Assembly (NCBI GenBank): GCA_910587035.1
Contig: CAJUMQ010000015.1
Location: 1-63,062, forward strand
DNA: 63,062 nucleotides
Direction of reading: 5' to 3'
Source: an uncultured Desulfovibrio sp.
GTDB lineage: Bacteria; Desulfobacterota; Desulfovibrionia; Desulfovibrionales; Desulfovibrionaceae
Shown here: piece after piece, positions 1-7,425 of the stretch
Layout: every line of letters begins with the position of its first letter
Numbering within the stretch: the stretch's first letter is position 1
Notes under the pieces: generated by a model
What the model was told of the DNA's origin: nothing
Database searches by the model: none
What the model saw: the letters and a program-made list of their open reading frames with translations, nothing else
Made by a program: the position numbers and the translations under genes

Positions 1-80
1 AATTCGTTCATTTATATTGTACGTTTCTGAAATATTATTACTATTAATCAAATAAAAAATTTAAATATCAGAGAACAACT

Positions 81-281
81 ATGTCAAGAATAAATTATAT
101 ATTTGACCAGGTAAAACAGGAAATTAATCGTTGCATAGATGAAACACCCAATGCCAGGCGTCTAAGCCAGGAAAATCCAATTTTCTTTTATACTTTATTT
201 ACAATAGGCTTCATTTTCGTTGGCATTCCAAAGCTGGTAAAAGCATTATATATAAATATCTTCATAAGAAAAATTTGGTAA
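81..281 (+). CDS. small single-pass membrane protein, hypothetical
   Basis: A 66-residue protein with a charged N-terminal part and one hydrophobic stretch near residues 35-56 (FFYTLFTIGFIFVGIPKLV), followed by a short basic tail. It starts at the first ATG after a weak purine-rich stretch (agagaa). It lies in very AT-rich DNA about 110 bases upstream of the ERF gene on the same strand. I recognise no family. Short, AT-rich open frames arise by chance, so it is a plausible but unproven gene. Confidence 0.4.
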   Translation: MSRINYIFDQVKQEINRCIDETPNARRLSQENPIFFYTLFTIGFIFVGIPKLVKALYINIFIRKIW

Positions 282-389
282 TTGCATAGCAATTTTGCAT
301 AATAAATTATTTTTAGGCACTGAATATTTTTTTGATATATATTACCATTTTGCAATCTCTATAAAAATCAAAATATCAGGAGACGCAAA

Positions 390-1082
390 ATGGATGCATA
401 TTGTTCAGAAACCATTACAGAACTTGCTTCGGCTCTGATCAAAGTCCAAAGGCAGATGGCTCCCGCTACAAAGGATGCCGTCAACCCATTCATCAAAAAC
501 AAGTACGCTACCTTGAACTCCGTTATGGAGTCCTGCCGTGATGCTCTACTTGCCAATGGCATCTGGCTCACCCAGCTTCCTGTTCCAGCTCCTTTTGAGC
601 TTGGCCCTGGTTATATCGGCCTGCTCACCAAACTCACCCATGCGGAAACTGGCCAATGGCAAAGTTCATTGACTGTTGTGCCTCTCCCCAAATCCGACCC
701 GCAGGGAATGGGCAGTGCAATCACTTATGCAAGAAGATATGCGCTCACGGCCATGCTCGGCATGATTACCGAAGATGATGATGGTGAAGCCGCCAAGATC
801 CCCCCAAAAAACAGCAACAGAGTAAAAAATCAACAAAATGCGGTGGATTTCAACAAGAATCCACAAAGACCAACCAGGCTTCAACAATCCATAAACCAAC
901 CTGATGCAGCCAACCTGCCCCAGCTTGAGGATGTTGTATTTCAACATGTTACTGCCCAGGATGGACGCGATTGCATAATCGCTACGGGAAATACCCAGCC
1001 CAACAGAGAAATTTTAAGAAGCATGGGTTTTAGCTGGAACTCTCAAAGAAAATTCTGGTGGAAATATTCTGACGCAGCATAA
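390..1082 (+). CDS. ERF-family single-strand annealing recombinase
   Basis: A 230-residue protein of the ERF superfamily, phage-type proteins that bind single-stranded DNA and promote strand annealing in homologous recombination. The core spans about residues 5-135 and includes the characteristic stretch DPQGMGSAITYARRYAL near residues 104-120. A basic, Asn/Gln-rich linker follows, then a C-terminal segment ending in aromatic residues (FWWKYSD) as in C-terminal DNA-binding appendages. The start is set by the SD-like aggaga upstream. A Cas4-like nuclease follows after 12 bases, giving a nuclease plus annealase pair. A truncated paralogue lies at 20645-20941; about 80 of the first 95 residues match by eye. 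Confidence 0.88.
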   Translation: MDAYCSETITELASALIKVQRQMAPATKDAVNPFIKNKYATLNSVMESCRDALLANGIWLTQLPVPAPFELGPGYIGLLTKLTHAETGQWQSSLTVVPLPKSDPQGMGSAITYARRYALTAMLGMITEDDDGEAAKIPPKNSNRVKNQQNAVDFNKNPQRPTRLQQSINQPDAANLPQLEDVVFQHVTAQDGRDCIIATGNTQPNREILRSMGFSWNSQRKFWWKYSDAA

Positions 1083-1094
1083 AAAGGAGCAATC

Positions 1095-2258
1095 ATGTCT
1101 TCCATATATCGCTCAAAGGCTCTGCTGGATATATTCCGGCAGGGCCTTTGCTATTTTGATCAGGTACAAACTCGCAACATGCTTGGTGACAGGCTTTCCT
1201 ATATTGGCATGAGTGATATTGGCCGTTACCTGGATTGTCCAAGAGAAGCAATCTTCACTAAACTCAATCCTTCATACAACAGCCTGTCTGAGCAGCTTGC
1301 CTTGCAAAGAGGGCACTGGTTTGAGGAAGGAGTGGGAAATGTTTTCAAATCATTGGGAATGCGCCTGCTCCCGCAGCTCGAAATTGATTGCAGGCCTGAT
1401 GGCATCCCCCTCAAGGCACATATTGATTTTGCTCTTGTCTGGGATAAACCAACTCTGGCTGTTCGGGTTCTTGAAGTAAAGAGCATGTCGGTCTTGCCCG
1501 ATGCTCCATATTCGGCTCACGAGGCGCAAGTTGGCGGACAAACCTCTTTGCTTCATGAATATTGGCAAAATCCGGTTTTTAGCCTGCGCGACAGCAAGGG
1601 GTGTATATTGGACACACATTTGACATTCCCTGAGATTTGCAACAGGCATCTGGGCATCCGGCTCCCAGAAAAACCAGAAGATGTGTCTATCGAAGGCTGG
1701 CTGTTGTGCCTCTCCATGAAGGATGCGACAGCTTTTGGGCCATACAACTATGACAAAGATCTTCTGCAAACCATTTTGCAAAACGCCGCTACATTCTGGA
1801 CTCAGCTGCAAGATGTCCAAAGAGGCTTATTGTCGTTGGAAGAATTGTCTTATGCTCAGGGATTTCATCCTTTATGCCAGTATTGTAAAGCCAATGCGGA
1901 TTGTCCCAAATTCAAGGTTGGCAGTTTTGATTCAAGCTGGGAAGCAATTCTCTCAATCTTGGACGAACATAAACAAGTACGCTCAGGGCTTGATACCAGA
2001 ATAAAGGAAATTGAGGCAGTCATCAAAAATGTCTGTATCCTTTCTGGCAACTCTGACTGGATAGATACCGGAGGACACCGTTTCAGGCTGACCCAGACAA
2101 AAGGTAGAAGAATCCTTGATCGTGATTTGCTACACGATCAATTGGCAGATCTGTTTCATGGCTTGGGTATAGAAGACATGGATGTGGATGGATTCATTGC
2201 CTCCTGTGAAAAGGAAAGCGACCCGTCCTCAAGATTGACCATAAATCAAATACGTTAG
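1095..2258 (+). CDS. Cas4/RecB-like PD-(D/E)XK nuclease with Fe-S cysteines
   Basis: A 387-residue protein with the active-site pattern of PD-(D/E)XK exonucleases: Asp111 in HIDFAL, then Glu127-x-Lys129 in LEVKS, and a Gln-containing helix (HEAQVGGQ, about 142-149). One cysteine in the N-terminal part (Cys48 in LDCPREA) and three spaced cysteines in the C-terminal part (Cys261, Cys264, Cys270 in CQYCKANADCPKF) match the split four-cysteine 4Fe-4S arrangement of Cas4 and AddB. It probably makes single-strand ends for the ERF annealase just upstream. The AGGAG motif before the ATG fixes the start. No CRISPR array is visible, so a CRISPR adaptation role is unlikely. Confidence 0.75.
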   Translation: MSSIYRSKALLDIFRQGLCYFDQVQTRNMLGDRLSYIGMSDIGRYLDCPREAIFTKLNPSYNSLSEQLALQRGHWFEEGVGNVFKSLGMRLLPQLEIDCRPDGIPLKAHIDFALVWDKPTLAVRVLEVKSMSVLPDAPYSAHEAQVGGQTSLLHEYWQNPVFSLRDSKGCILDTHLTFPEICNRHLGIRLPEKPEDVSIEGWLLCLSMKDATAFGPYNYDKDLLQTILQNAATFWTQLQDVQRGLLSLEELSYAQGFHPLCQYCKANADCPKFKVGSFDSSWEAILSILDEHKQVRSGLDTRIKEIEAVIKNVCILSGNSDWIDTGGHRFRLTQTKGRRILDRDLLHDQLADLFHGLGIEDMDVDGFIASCEKESDPSSRLTINQIR

Positions 2259-2270
2259 GAGGAATGCGAT

Positions 2271-2654
2271 ATGGGCTATTACTCTGATGTGGCTTTGGCC
2301 TTGACCAGGGATGGAGTGAGAAAACTGAATGAAAAATTATCAGACGCATCCATAGATGCGGAAACCAGAAAAGATGCCGCAAACTTGCTCGCGTCAGCCA
2401 GCAAACATCTCGTGGATGGTGATTCCGGCTCTGAAGTTTGGTATTGGCGGGACATCAAGTGGTACACCAGCGATCCCCAATACTGCCCTGATGTATGCTT
2501 TATTGACAAATTTCTGTGTGAACTGGATTTTGAGGATTTTCGTTTCATGCGTGTTGGCGAGGATGATGACGATACTGAGGCTCATGGCGGATTTGTCAAT
2601 GACCCATTCGATCTGACATTATCCCGCAGCATATCCTTTACGGATGCGTTGTAA
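2271..2654 (+). CDS. hypothetical acidic phage-type protein
   Basis: A 127-residue acidic protein preceded by a clear ribosome-binding site (aggaggaa) only 12 bases after the nuclease gene, so it is probably cotranscribed with the recombination pair. It opens with MGYYSDVALALTRDGV and contains a Trp-rich central strand (VWYWRDIKWY) and an acidic patch (GEDDDDTEAHGG). Small proteins opening like this occur in prophages and integrative elements, but I know of no assigned function. Confidence 0.7.
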   Translation: MGYYSDVALALTRDGVRKLNEKLSDASIDAETRKDAANLLASASKHLVDGDSGSEVWYWRDIKWYTSDPQYCPDVCFIDKFLCELDFEDFRFMRVGEDDDDTEAHGGFVNDPFDLTLSRSISFTDAL

Positions 2655-2656
2655 TG

Positions 2657-2938
2657 TTATCTGGGCGGATAGAGCTGGGCTGCATGCCGAATTGTCACAA
2701 TTTCTAAGGTTTCACCAGCTTTTCTGTAAACGATTATATACCTATTCCGGACAACAAGTTCACGGGTTTGGTCTATCCGCCCTGGTTTTCCCAAATCAGG
2801 GAATGTTTGCAGATTTCTTATCGCCTCCTCAAAATCCAAATCAAGTCCAATGGCTGATTGTGGATCTTCTTGCGCAATGTAGTCAAAAATCTCCTCACGC
2901 CTCTTTATGGCATGGGCAGACCATAGCACCAGCATCAT
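2657..2938 (-). CDS. ParE/RelE-superfamily toxin
   Basis: A 93-residue protein of the RelE/ParE toxin fold. It shows the N-terminal helix with WSAHAIKRREEIFDYIA, the middle FPDLGKPGR, and the C-terminal strands VRNRYIIVYRKAGETLEIV and IRHAAQLYP typical of ParE-type toxins, which poison gyrase or cleave ribosome-bound mRNA depending on subfamily. It shares one base with the upstream antitoxin gene, which suggests translational coupling. It converges on the 127-residue gene with a two-base gap. Family is clear; the target is inferred. Confidence 0.85.
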   Translation of the reverse strand: MMLVLWSAHAIKRREEIFDYIAQEDPQSAIGLDLDFEEAIRNLQTFPDLGKPGRIDQTRELVVRNRYIIVYRKAGETLEIVTIRHAAQLYPPR

Positions 2939-3186
2939 TATCCAGCCAGTTTCTTCAGGGATGCGCGTTTATTGGCAAAATAACCATCGACCTCATTTGC
3001 TGGAAATACTCTTCCTTCTTCCAGGTCATCTATACCTTGTGCAACGTCCGCTCTAAATTCCTGATCCTCAATAAAAGCTGATATTGCCATCTGCAATGCA
3101 GCATCCCTGGAAATACTCAAGGATTGAGCTAATGAATCAAGCTTTGCCAATATATTGGCATCCAGGCTTATTTGCGTAAGTGACAT
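2938..3186 (-). CDS. ribbon-helix-helix antitoxin paired with ParE-type toxin
   Basis: An antitoxin of about 82 residues. The N-terminus (SLTQISLDANILAKLDSLA) is a ribbon-helix-helix DNA-binding arm, and the acidic C-terminal half (DDLEEGRVFPANEVDGYF) is the usual toxin-wrapping segment. I place the start at the ATG at 3186; an upstream TTG at 3210 would add eight residues. The first gene of a two-gene TA operon that probably represses itself. A decayed paralogous pair lies immediately upstream (3211-3550), evidence of local duplication or serial acquisition of TA modules. Confidence 0.8.
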   Translation of the reverse strand: MSLTQISLDANILAKLDSLAQSLSISRDAALQMAISAFIEDQEFRADVAQGIDDLEEGRVFPANEVDGYFANKRASLKKLAG

Positions 3187-3210
3187 CCTTGCCAGCCTAA
3201 AAAATATCAA

Positions 3211-3305
3211 TCAGCCGCAATGCGGCACAACATCGAATTGGGACACATACAAGGCAATATTTTCACGGTCATCCTTTGTGTCCTTTGACCAAATGACCTC
3301 GATGC
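3211..3305 (-). pseudogene. ParE toxin remnant (N-terminal only)
   Basis: Reading the minus strand from about 3305 gives IEVIWSKDTKDDRENIALYV and then a stop at 3211-3213. This matches the N-terminal strand and first helix of ParE-type toxins. The remaining two thirds of the toxin, including the C-terminal strands, are missing, and the remnant abuts the intact antitoxin gene. It is probably what is left of the toxin paired with the broken antitoxin at 3422-3550. Confidence 0.55.
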
Positions 3306-3550
3306 CACGATTGGCCGAGGATTTTTCGCTTTAGAAGAATGTTATCAGCCTCCATCTCTGCCTGTGATAAGATTTTGCCATCCGCAACTGAAGCCCTGCT
3401 TGCGTCCACTTTCGATTGAATTCAGGCATCATAGCCCCAAATATGATCAATAGCTATACGAAGCATTTCTTCATGCGAGATAGAACGTCTTTGGGCCGAA
3501 TCTTCAAGTTTGGCCAAAGATTCAGGATCAAGTGTGAAAGTTGATGACAT
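3306..3550 (-). pseudogene. antitoxin gene interrupted by an in-frame TGA
   Basis: An ATG at 3550 (minus strand), preceded by a strong GGAGG site, opens a 42-residue ribbon-helix-helix-like reading frame (MSSTFTLDPESLAKLEDSA, then QRRSISHEEMLRIAIDHIWG) that ends at a TGA at 3422-3424. In the same frame beyond the stop the sequence continues as VDASRASVADGKILSQAEME, which looks like the normal antitoxin C-terminus. One nonsense change therefore seems to split an otherwise intact antitoxin of about 80 residues. The short N-terminal product may still be translated and could bind operator DNA. Confidence 0.55.
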
Positions 3551-3633
3551 TTGAATCCTCCACAACCAAACATTATATACGCCATACAGCCTCCAGTCAA
3601 AAGGGGGCTGTTGGCATTTAATAAGGATTATTT

Positions 3634-4953
3634 ATGAATAATATCAATGAGTTGCATAGCCTAAAAACCAAGGACATGGATGCTGGCGAGGTATTCAGTA
3701 ACAGACCAAGCGGAACAAAAATCATGGGGTATGCCAATCCTTCCGCTTACACTCCGGAAATTGATCCTGATTACATTTTTCAGGAATCCAGCAGGGACAT
3801 TATCGTCTGGCTGCTAAATCCCTGCGATCCGCTTTATGTTTTCGGACCCATTGGATCTGGCAAGACAAGCCATATCAAGCAGTTGGCTGCAAGGCTCAAT
3901 TATCCCGTATTTGAAGTGACTGGCCACGGCAGACTGGAATTTTCGGATTTGGCAGGGCATCTCACAGTGCAAGATGGCAACATGACATTTCAATATGGCC
4001 CTCTTGCTCTTGCCATGATTTATGGTGGCATCTGTCTTGTCAATGAGATTGATCTCACACCGCCAGAAGTGTCAGCCGGTTTGAACAGCGTTCTTGACGG
4101 CTCACCCCTATGCATTGCTGAAAATGGAGGCGAGCTTGTCAAACCGCATCCCATGTTTCGCTTCGCCGCTACTGCCAACACCAATGGCGGAGGGGATGAA
4201 ACTGGTCTTTACCAGGGCGCCCAGCGGCAAAATCTGGCTTTTGCAGATCGCTTCATGCTCTGTGAAATGAATTACCCAGATAGCGAAGTTGAAAAGAATC
4301 TTGTCAAACAGAGATTTCCTTCTCTGCCGAAGAAACTCTGCGGCAAGATGGTTGAATACGCAAATGAGGTCAGAAAACTCTTCATGGGTGAATCCAGCTC
4401 CACAAAACTGCTCAATTCCATTGAGATCACATTTTCCACAAGAAGCCTGCTCAGGTGGGCGGAGCTGACAGTGAAATTCCAGCCACTTGCCAGACAGGGC
4501 ATCCAGCCCATCACCTACGCGCTTGACCGTGCTTTGGCATATCGTGCCAGCCGTGAAACAAGAGCCATGCTCCATGAGCTTGCCCAAAGAATGTTTCCCC
4601 AACTGGAAGAAGCGGCTGTCTCAACAGCCAGTCAAGGAAATGCTGAAATCCTCTCTGGAGAGGAAGCTGTGAATTTTCTCCATACTTGGAATAACAATGC
4701 TACAAATGGCCAGGGCTCACGAATCCATTTGCGGAAATTATCAGACAATGGCGTGGATACAAAAGAATGGATAGGCGAGGCTCGTCCTGATGGGATGGCT
4801 CTAAGTTTTGGCAGAACTGGCAATGTCAATAACAAAAGATTTTTCAAGCGTGATGTCTGTTGTGACTGTGATCCACATAAAGAGCTTGAAATACGCGCCT
4901 GCAAGAAAATCCATGAGGGATATTGGCTGCTGCCAGAAAAATGCAGCCAGTAA
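3634..4953 (+). CDS. MoxR/CobS-type AAA+ ATPase
   Basis: A 439-residue AAA+ ATPase of the MoxR/CbbQ/CobS group. Walker A is GPIGSGKTS near residues 72-80 and Walker B is CLVNEID near 135-141; the sensor segment FRFAATANTNGGGDETG follows. These ATPases remodel or load metal into a partner that usually carries a VWA domain, and a CobT-like VWA protein is indeed encoded at 7426-9216. The C-terminal about 130 residues, with three cysteines in VCCDCDPHKE, are not typical of the family and may bind metal. It opens a cluster with the clamp-like, DUF3150 and CobT-like genes and is transcribed away from the decayed TA pair. Confidence 0.85.
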   Translation: MNNINELHSLKTKDMDAGEVFSNRPSGTKIMGYANPSAYTPEIDPDYIFQESSRDIIVWLLNPCDPLYVFGPIGSGKTSHIKQLAARLNYPVFEVTGHGRLEFSDLAGHLTVQDGNMTFQYGPLALAMIYGGICLVNEIDLTPPEVSAGLNSVLDGSPLCIAENGGELVKPHPMFRFAATANTNGGGDETGLYQGAQRQNLAFADRFMLCEMNYPDSEVEKNLVKQRFPSLPKKLCGKMVEYANEVRKLFMGESSSTKLLNSIEITFSTRSLLRWAELTVKFQPLARQGIQPITYALDRALAYRASRETRAMLHELAQRMFPQLEEAAVSTASQGNAEILSGEEAVNFLHTWNNNATNGQGSRIHLRKLSDNGVDTKEWIGEARPDGMALSFGRTGNVNNKRFFKRDVCCDCDPHKELEIRACKKIHEGYWLLPEKCSQ

Positions 4954-4994
4954 GCAAATTATGCAATCTATTATTTAGAAATAGGGAGAAACAA

Positions 4995-5657
4995 GTGAAA
5001 CATATTGTCACGCTAAAAGGATCGGAATTGGCCGATTGCCTCAAAACCGCTCCAAGCTATGCCAGCAGGGATGGGCGATCGGACAATCCATTGAATTACA
5101 TAATCCTCGCCATTGTGTCCAAAGCCAAGAAAATAGCTGTTATCGCTTGTGATGGACATGGCTATTACGAACGCAGACTTGATTTTATCCACACAAAAGG
5201 CCAGCCAAGGCCAACACTGCCAGATAAGGAACAGAGATTGTGCATATCCGTTGATGCAGCGATCATGCTTGCCAAATTTATCACCTCAAAATGCAATGGC
5301 GCTGTTATTATTGAAGTAGATGATGAAAATATCAATGAAAACCAGTACAGTGTAAAATTGACTATGCCTAATGGCGCAAACACAACTTTCTTTGCGAAAA
5401 CTGGTCTGACTATTCCCGATTTCAGCGTATTTTGCAAAAAGATGGAAAAAAGCAAAAAAGCCGTTCCTGCACTCAATAACTTTTTTATTCCTGTGCATGA
5501 ACTTGTTCGGGCTGGCAAGGCATTTCCTGCCAGATTGGGGAGCATTGCCAAGATGTTCACCTGCAATGCTGAAATGGCACTGCTGGAATGCCAAACCGAT
5601 AAAGAGGACATCAGGGTTATTTTCACCTTTGCAAGAAATGCCGAAGCGGCAGCCTAA
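4995..5657 (+). CDS. possible sliding-clamp (DnaN-like) protein
   Basis: I choose the GTG at 4995 as start because AGGGAG lies six bases upstream; the product is 220 residues. The layout recalls bacterial beta-clamp domains: an N-terminal helix followed by SYASRDGRSDNPLNYIILAI, a strand ending in IACDGHGYYERRL (compare A-T-D-G-H-R in DnaN), a helix with AAIMLAKFI, and FSVFCKKM after an IPDF turn. About two clamp domains would fit this length, against three in DnaN. This is fold-level resemblance by eye, not a confirmed assignment. It lies between the AAA+ ATPase and the DUF3150 gene, 10 bases from the latter. Confidence 0.5.
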   Translation: MKHIVTLKGSELADCLKTAPSYASRDGRSDNPLNYIILAIVSKAKKIAVIACDGHGYYERRLDFIHTKGQPRPTLPDKEQRLCISVDAAIMLAKFITSKCNGAVIIEVDDENINENQYSVKLTMPNGANTTFFAKTGLTIPDFSVFCKKMEKSKKAVPALNNFFIPVHELVRAGKAFPARLGSIAKMFTCNAEMALLECQTDKEDIRVIFTFARNAEAAA

Positions 5658-5667
5658 AGGAAATGCC

Positions 5668-6693
5668 ATGACAAATATACAATCTGACATCAAAATCCTG
5701 GACAGTCTGCTGGCTCTAAATCTGGATATCAGCCTTTGGTCAGCCAGAAAGAAAATGACGCCTGATGACTTTGGCGGAATTGAACTGCCACCTGATGATC
5801 TGGCTTCCCTTGGCTCAAAGCGTGTCGCTGATCCAGAAACGCTGAAAATTTTCAGCACCCTCAAATCACGCATCTTCTCGTATCTTGACAGGCATGGTGT
5901 ACGCTTCATGTCCGGCTGGGCAATACCTGAAGACAAGGCAGCCATTATTGTGAATGAGCTTGTCAATGTCCGTGATGAATTTATGCGGGCCAAGGATGAC
6001 TATCTGGCTATTTATGAACAGTCCCTTGAAAACTGGATCGCCAAACATAAGCAATGGGCAGCCATTATCAGAAATTCAATTGTATCTTCCGACTATGTTC
6101 GCGCAAGAATGGATTTCCGCTGGCAGCTTTACAAGGTTGCTCCGCTTGTCCAGCATGAAAGTGAACAGGCGGTTTTGGAATCAGGCTTGACAGAGGAGGT
6201 TGTCAATCTTGGGCAGACACTGTTTGGCGAGGTTGCAAAGTCCGCAGAGGATATCTGGAAAAAAGTCTATGCTGGCAAGAACGAAGTTACCCACAAAGCG
6301 CTTTCGCCTTTGAAAACCCTTCATGCCAAATTGACAGGCTTATCCTTTGTTGAGCCTCATGTCGCTCCAGTCGCTGACCTCATTATGTCTGCCCTGAACC
6401 GTATGCCAAAAAGAGGCATAATAGCGGGAACTGACTTACTGCTTTTGCAAGGTCTGGTCTGTCTGCTCAAGGATAGCGAAGCGCTGGTTGAACAGGCGCA
6501 AGGCTTGATCAATGGCATTACTCCAGACAGTGTACTTGGCAGCCTCATTGCCCCAACTGTTTCTCTTGATTCCAGCACTGATATGCCTGATGTGGAAAAG
6601 GTGGATATTATTCCAATCGTCAATGACCAGCAGGCTCCTGACATTATTCTGCCAGTTCCCAAGCCTGAAATTCCAAGTCTGGGGTTATGGTGA
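5668..6693 (+). CDS. DUF3150-type protein
   Basis: A 341-residue soluble, mainly helical protein that I assign to DUF3150 from its N-terminal pattern (LDISLWSARKKMTPDDFG, LPPDDLASLGSKRV, LDRHGVRFMSGWAIP) and its position between a MoxR/CobS-type ATPase and a CobT-type VWA protein, where this family usually sits. The start is the ATG at 5668, after aaagga. The last about 60 residues are Pro/Val-rich and probably disordered. No catalytic motif is visible. Function unknown; it is likely a subunit of a complex with the ATPase and VWA proteins. Confidence 0.7.
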   Translation: MTNIQSDIKILDSLLALNLDISLWSARKKMTPDDFGGIELPPDDLASLGSKRVADPETLKIFSTLKSRIFSYLDRHGVRFMSGWAIPEDKAAIIVNELVNVRDEFMRAKDDYLAIYEQSLENWIAKHKQWAAIIRNSIVSSDYVRARMDFRWQLYKVAPLVQHESEQAVLESGLTEEVVNLGQTLFGEVAKSAEDIWKKVYAGKNEVTHKALSPLKTLHAKLTGLSFVEPHVAPVADLIMSALNRMPKRGIIAGTDLLLLQGLVCLLKDSEALVEQAQGLINGITPDSVLGSLIAPTVSLDSSTDMPDVEKVDIIPIVNDQQAPDIILPVPKPEIPSLGLW

Positions 6694-6751
6694 TGCCTCT
6701 CTTGACTAAAAGTCGGCTGAATGAAAACATCCCATTCAATTGGAGGTGAAC

Positions 6752-6991
6752 ATGTCGCAAGCGGCGCAATCCGGAAAAAAGACTTTCTCCTGTGAACTGC
6801 CAGCTGAGTTGCTGGATGCGATGTTCAGCATGGCAAAGTCGGAAGGGACTGAGTTCAGGATTCTTTTGGAAGATGCTGTTCGCCAATATCTGTCACAAAA
6901 ATCCGCTGCTCCATGTTCAGAAAGTGTGCGGGAGGCACTGGCCGAAAGCATCGGGCAACATGACGATTTATACAGGATGCTCGCAAAATGA
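6752..6991 (+). CDS. antitoxin of a Doc-type TA pair
   Basis: A 79-residue protein starting at the ATG at 6752, preceded by TTGGAGGTG. The N-terminal half (TFSCELPAELLDAMFSMA) reads as a ribbon-helix-helix arm and the rest (REALAESIGQHDDLYRMLAK) as a toxin-neutralising helix. It overlaps the Doc-type toxin gene by four bases (ATGA), the usual TA arrangement. It interrupts the CobS/CobT-like cluster, which suggests insertion as a cassette or use as a stabiliser of the element. Confidence 0.78.
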   Translation: MSQAAQSGKKTFSCELPAELLDAMFSMAKSEGTEFRILLEDAVRQYLSQKSAAPCSESVREALAESIGQHDDLYRMLAK

Positions 6992-7359
6992 GCATTTTCC
7001 TGAATATGGAGGATGTGCTGTATTTCCATTCCGTGCTTATCCGACGATATGGCGGCCTGGATGGAATACGCGACAATGGAGCATTGGAATCAGCAGTATT
7101 TCGTCCACAAAATGGATATTACAGCGGGCCAGTTGAAGAAGCGTGCGCTCTGACGGAAAGCCTGCTCATCAATCATCCGTTTGTGGATGGGAACAAAAGA
7201 ACTGCATTTGCCGCGTGTGATGTCTTTTTGAGGATCAATGGCTTGCAGCTATCTCCTTCAGACCGGGAAATTTACAGAGCCATTATTCGCTGGTTGGAAA
7301 CGCCCGCAGGTGAAAGATTTGCCTGTATGAAGCATGACATTGAGCAGATGATAAAATAA
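6988..7359 (+). CDS. doc: Doc/death-on-curing family toxin (Fic fold)
   Basis: A 123-residue Fic-fold protein with the active-site loop HPFVDGNKRTAF near residues 62-73, the Doc version of the HxFx(D/E)GNxxR motif. Doc of phage P1 inactivates translation by phosphorylating EF-Tu. The N-terminal ALESAVFRPQNGYY and LTESLLINHPFVDGNKR match death-on-curing proteins. It is coupled to the upstream antitoxin by a four-base overlap, and a terminator-like hairpin follows at 7385-7413. The length is normal for the family and the motif residues are intact. Confidence 0.9.
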   Translation: MSIFLNMEDVLYFHSVLIRRYGGLDGIRDNGALESAVFRPQNGYYSGPVEEACALTESLLINHPFVDGNKRTAFAACDVFLRINGLQLSPSDREIYRAIIRWLETPAGERFACMKHDIEQMIK

Positions 7360-7384
7360 CTGTCAAACATTCAACCTGTATGAG

Positions 7385-7413
7385 AACCGCCTGTCTCCGG
7401 ATGGGCGGTTTTC
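7385..7413 (+). terminator. terminator-like hairpin directly before a ribosome-binding site
   Basis: A seven-base-pair stem, AACCGCC paired with GGCGGTT, with a 12-base loop is followed by tttcattt. It lies 25 bases after the doc stop and runs straight into the TTGGAGG site of the CobT-like gene at 7426. It may end the TA transcript or act as an attenuator of the downstream gene. The same hairpin-then-TTTGGAGG arrangement appears before the ERF remnant at 20594-20645. Confidence 0.5.
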
Positions 7414-7425
7414 ATTTGGAGGCAT

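Noticed and set aside
1095..2258. Cas4-like nuclease as part of a CRISPR-Cas system
   Set aside because: No repeat-spacer array, Cas1, Cas2 or effector gene is visible; the ERF partner points to phage-type recombination.
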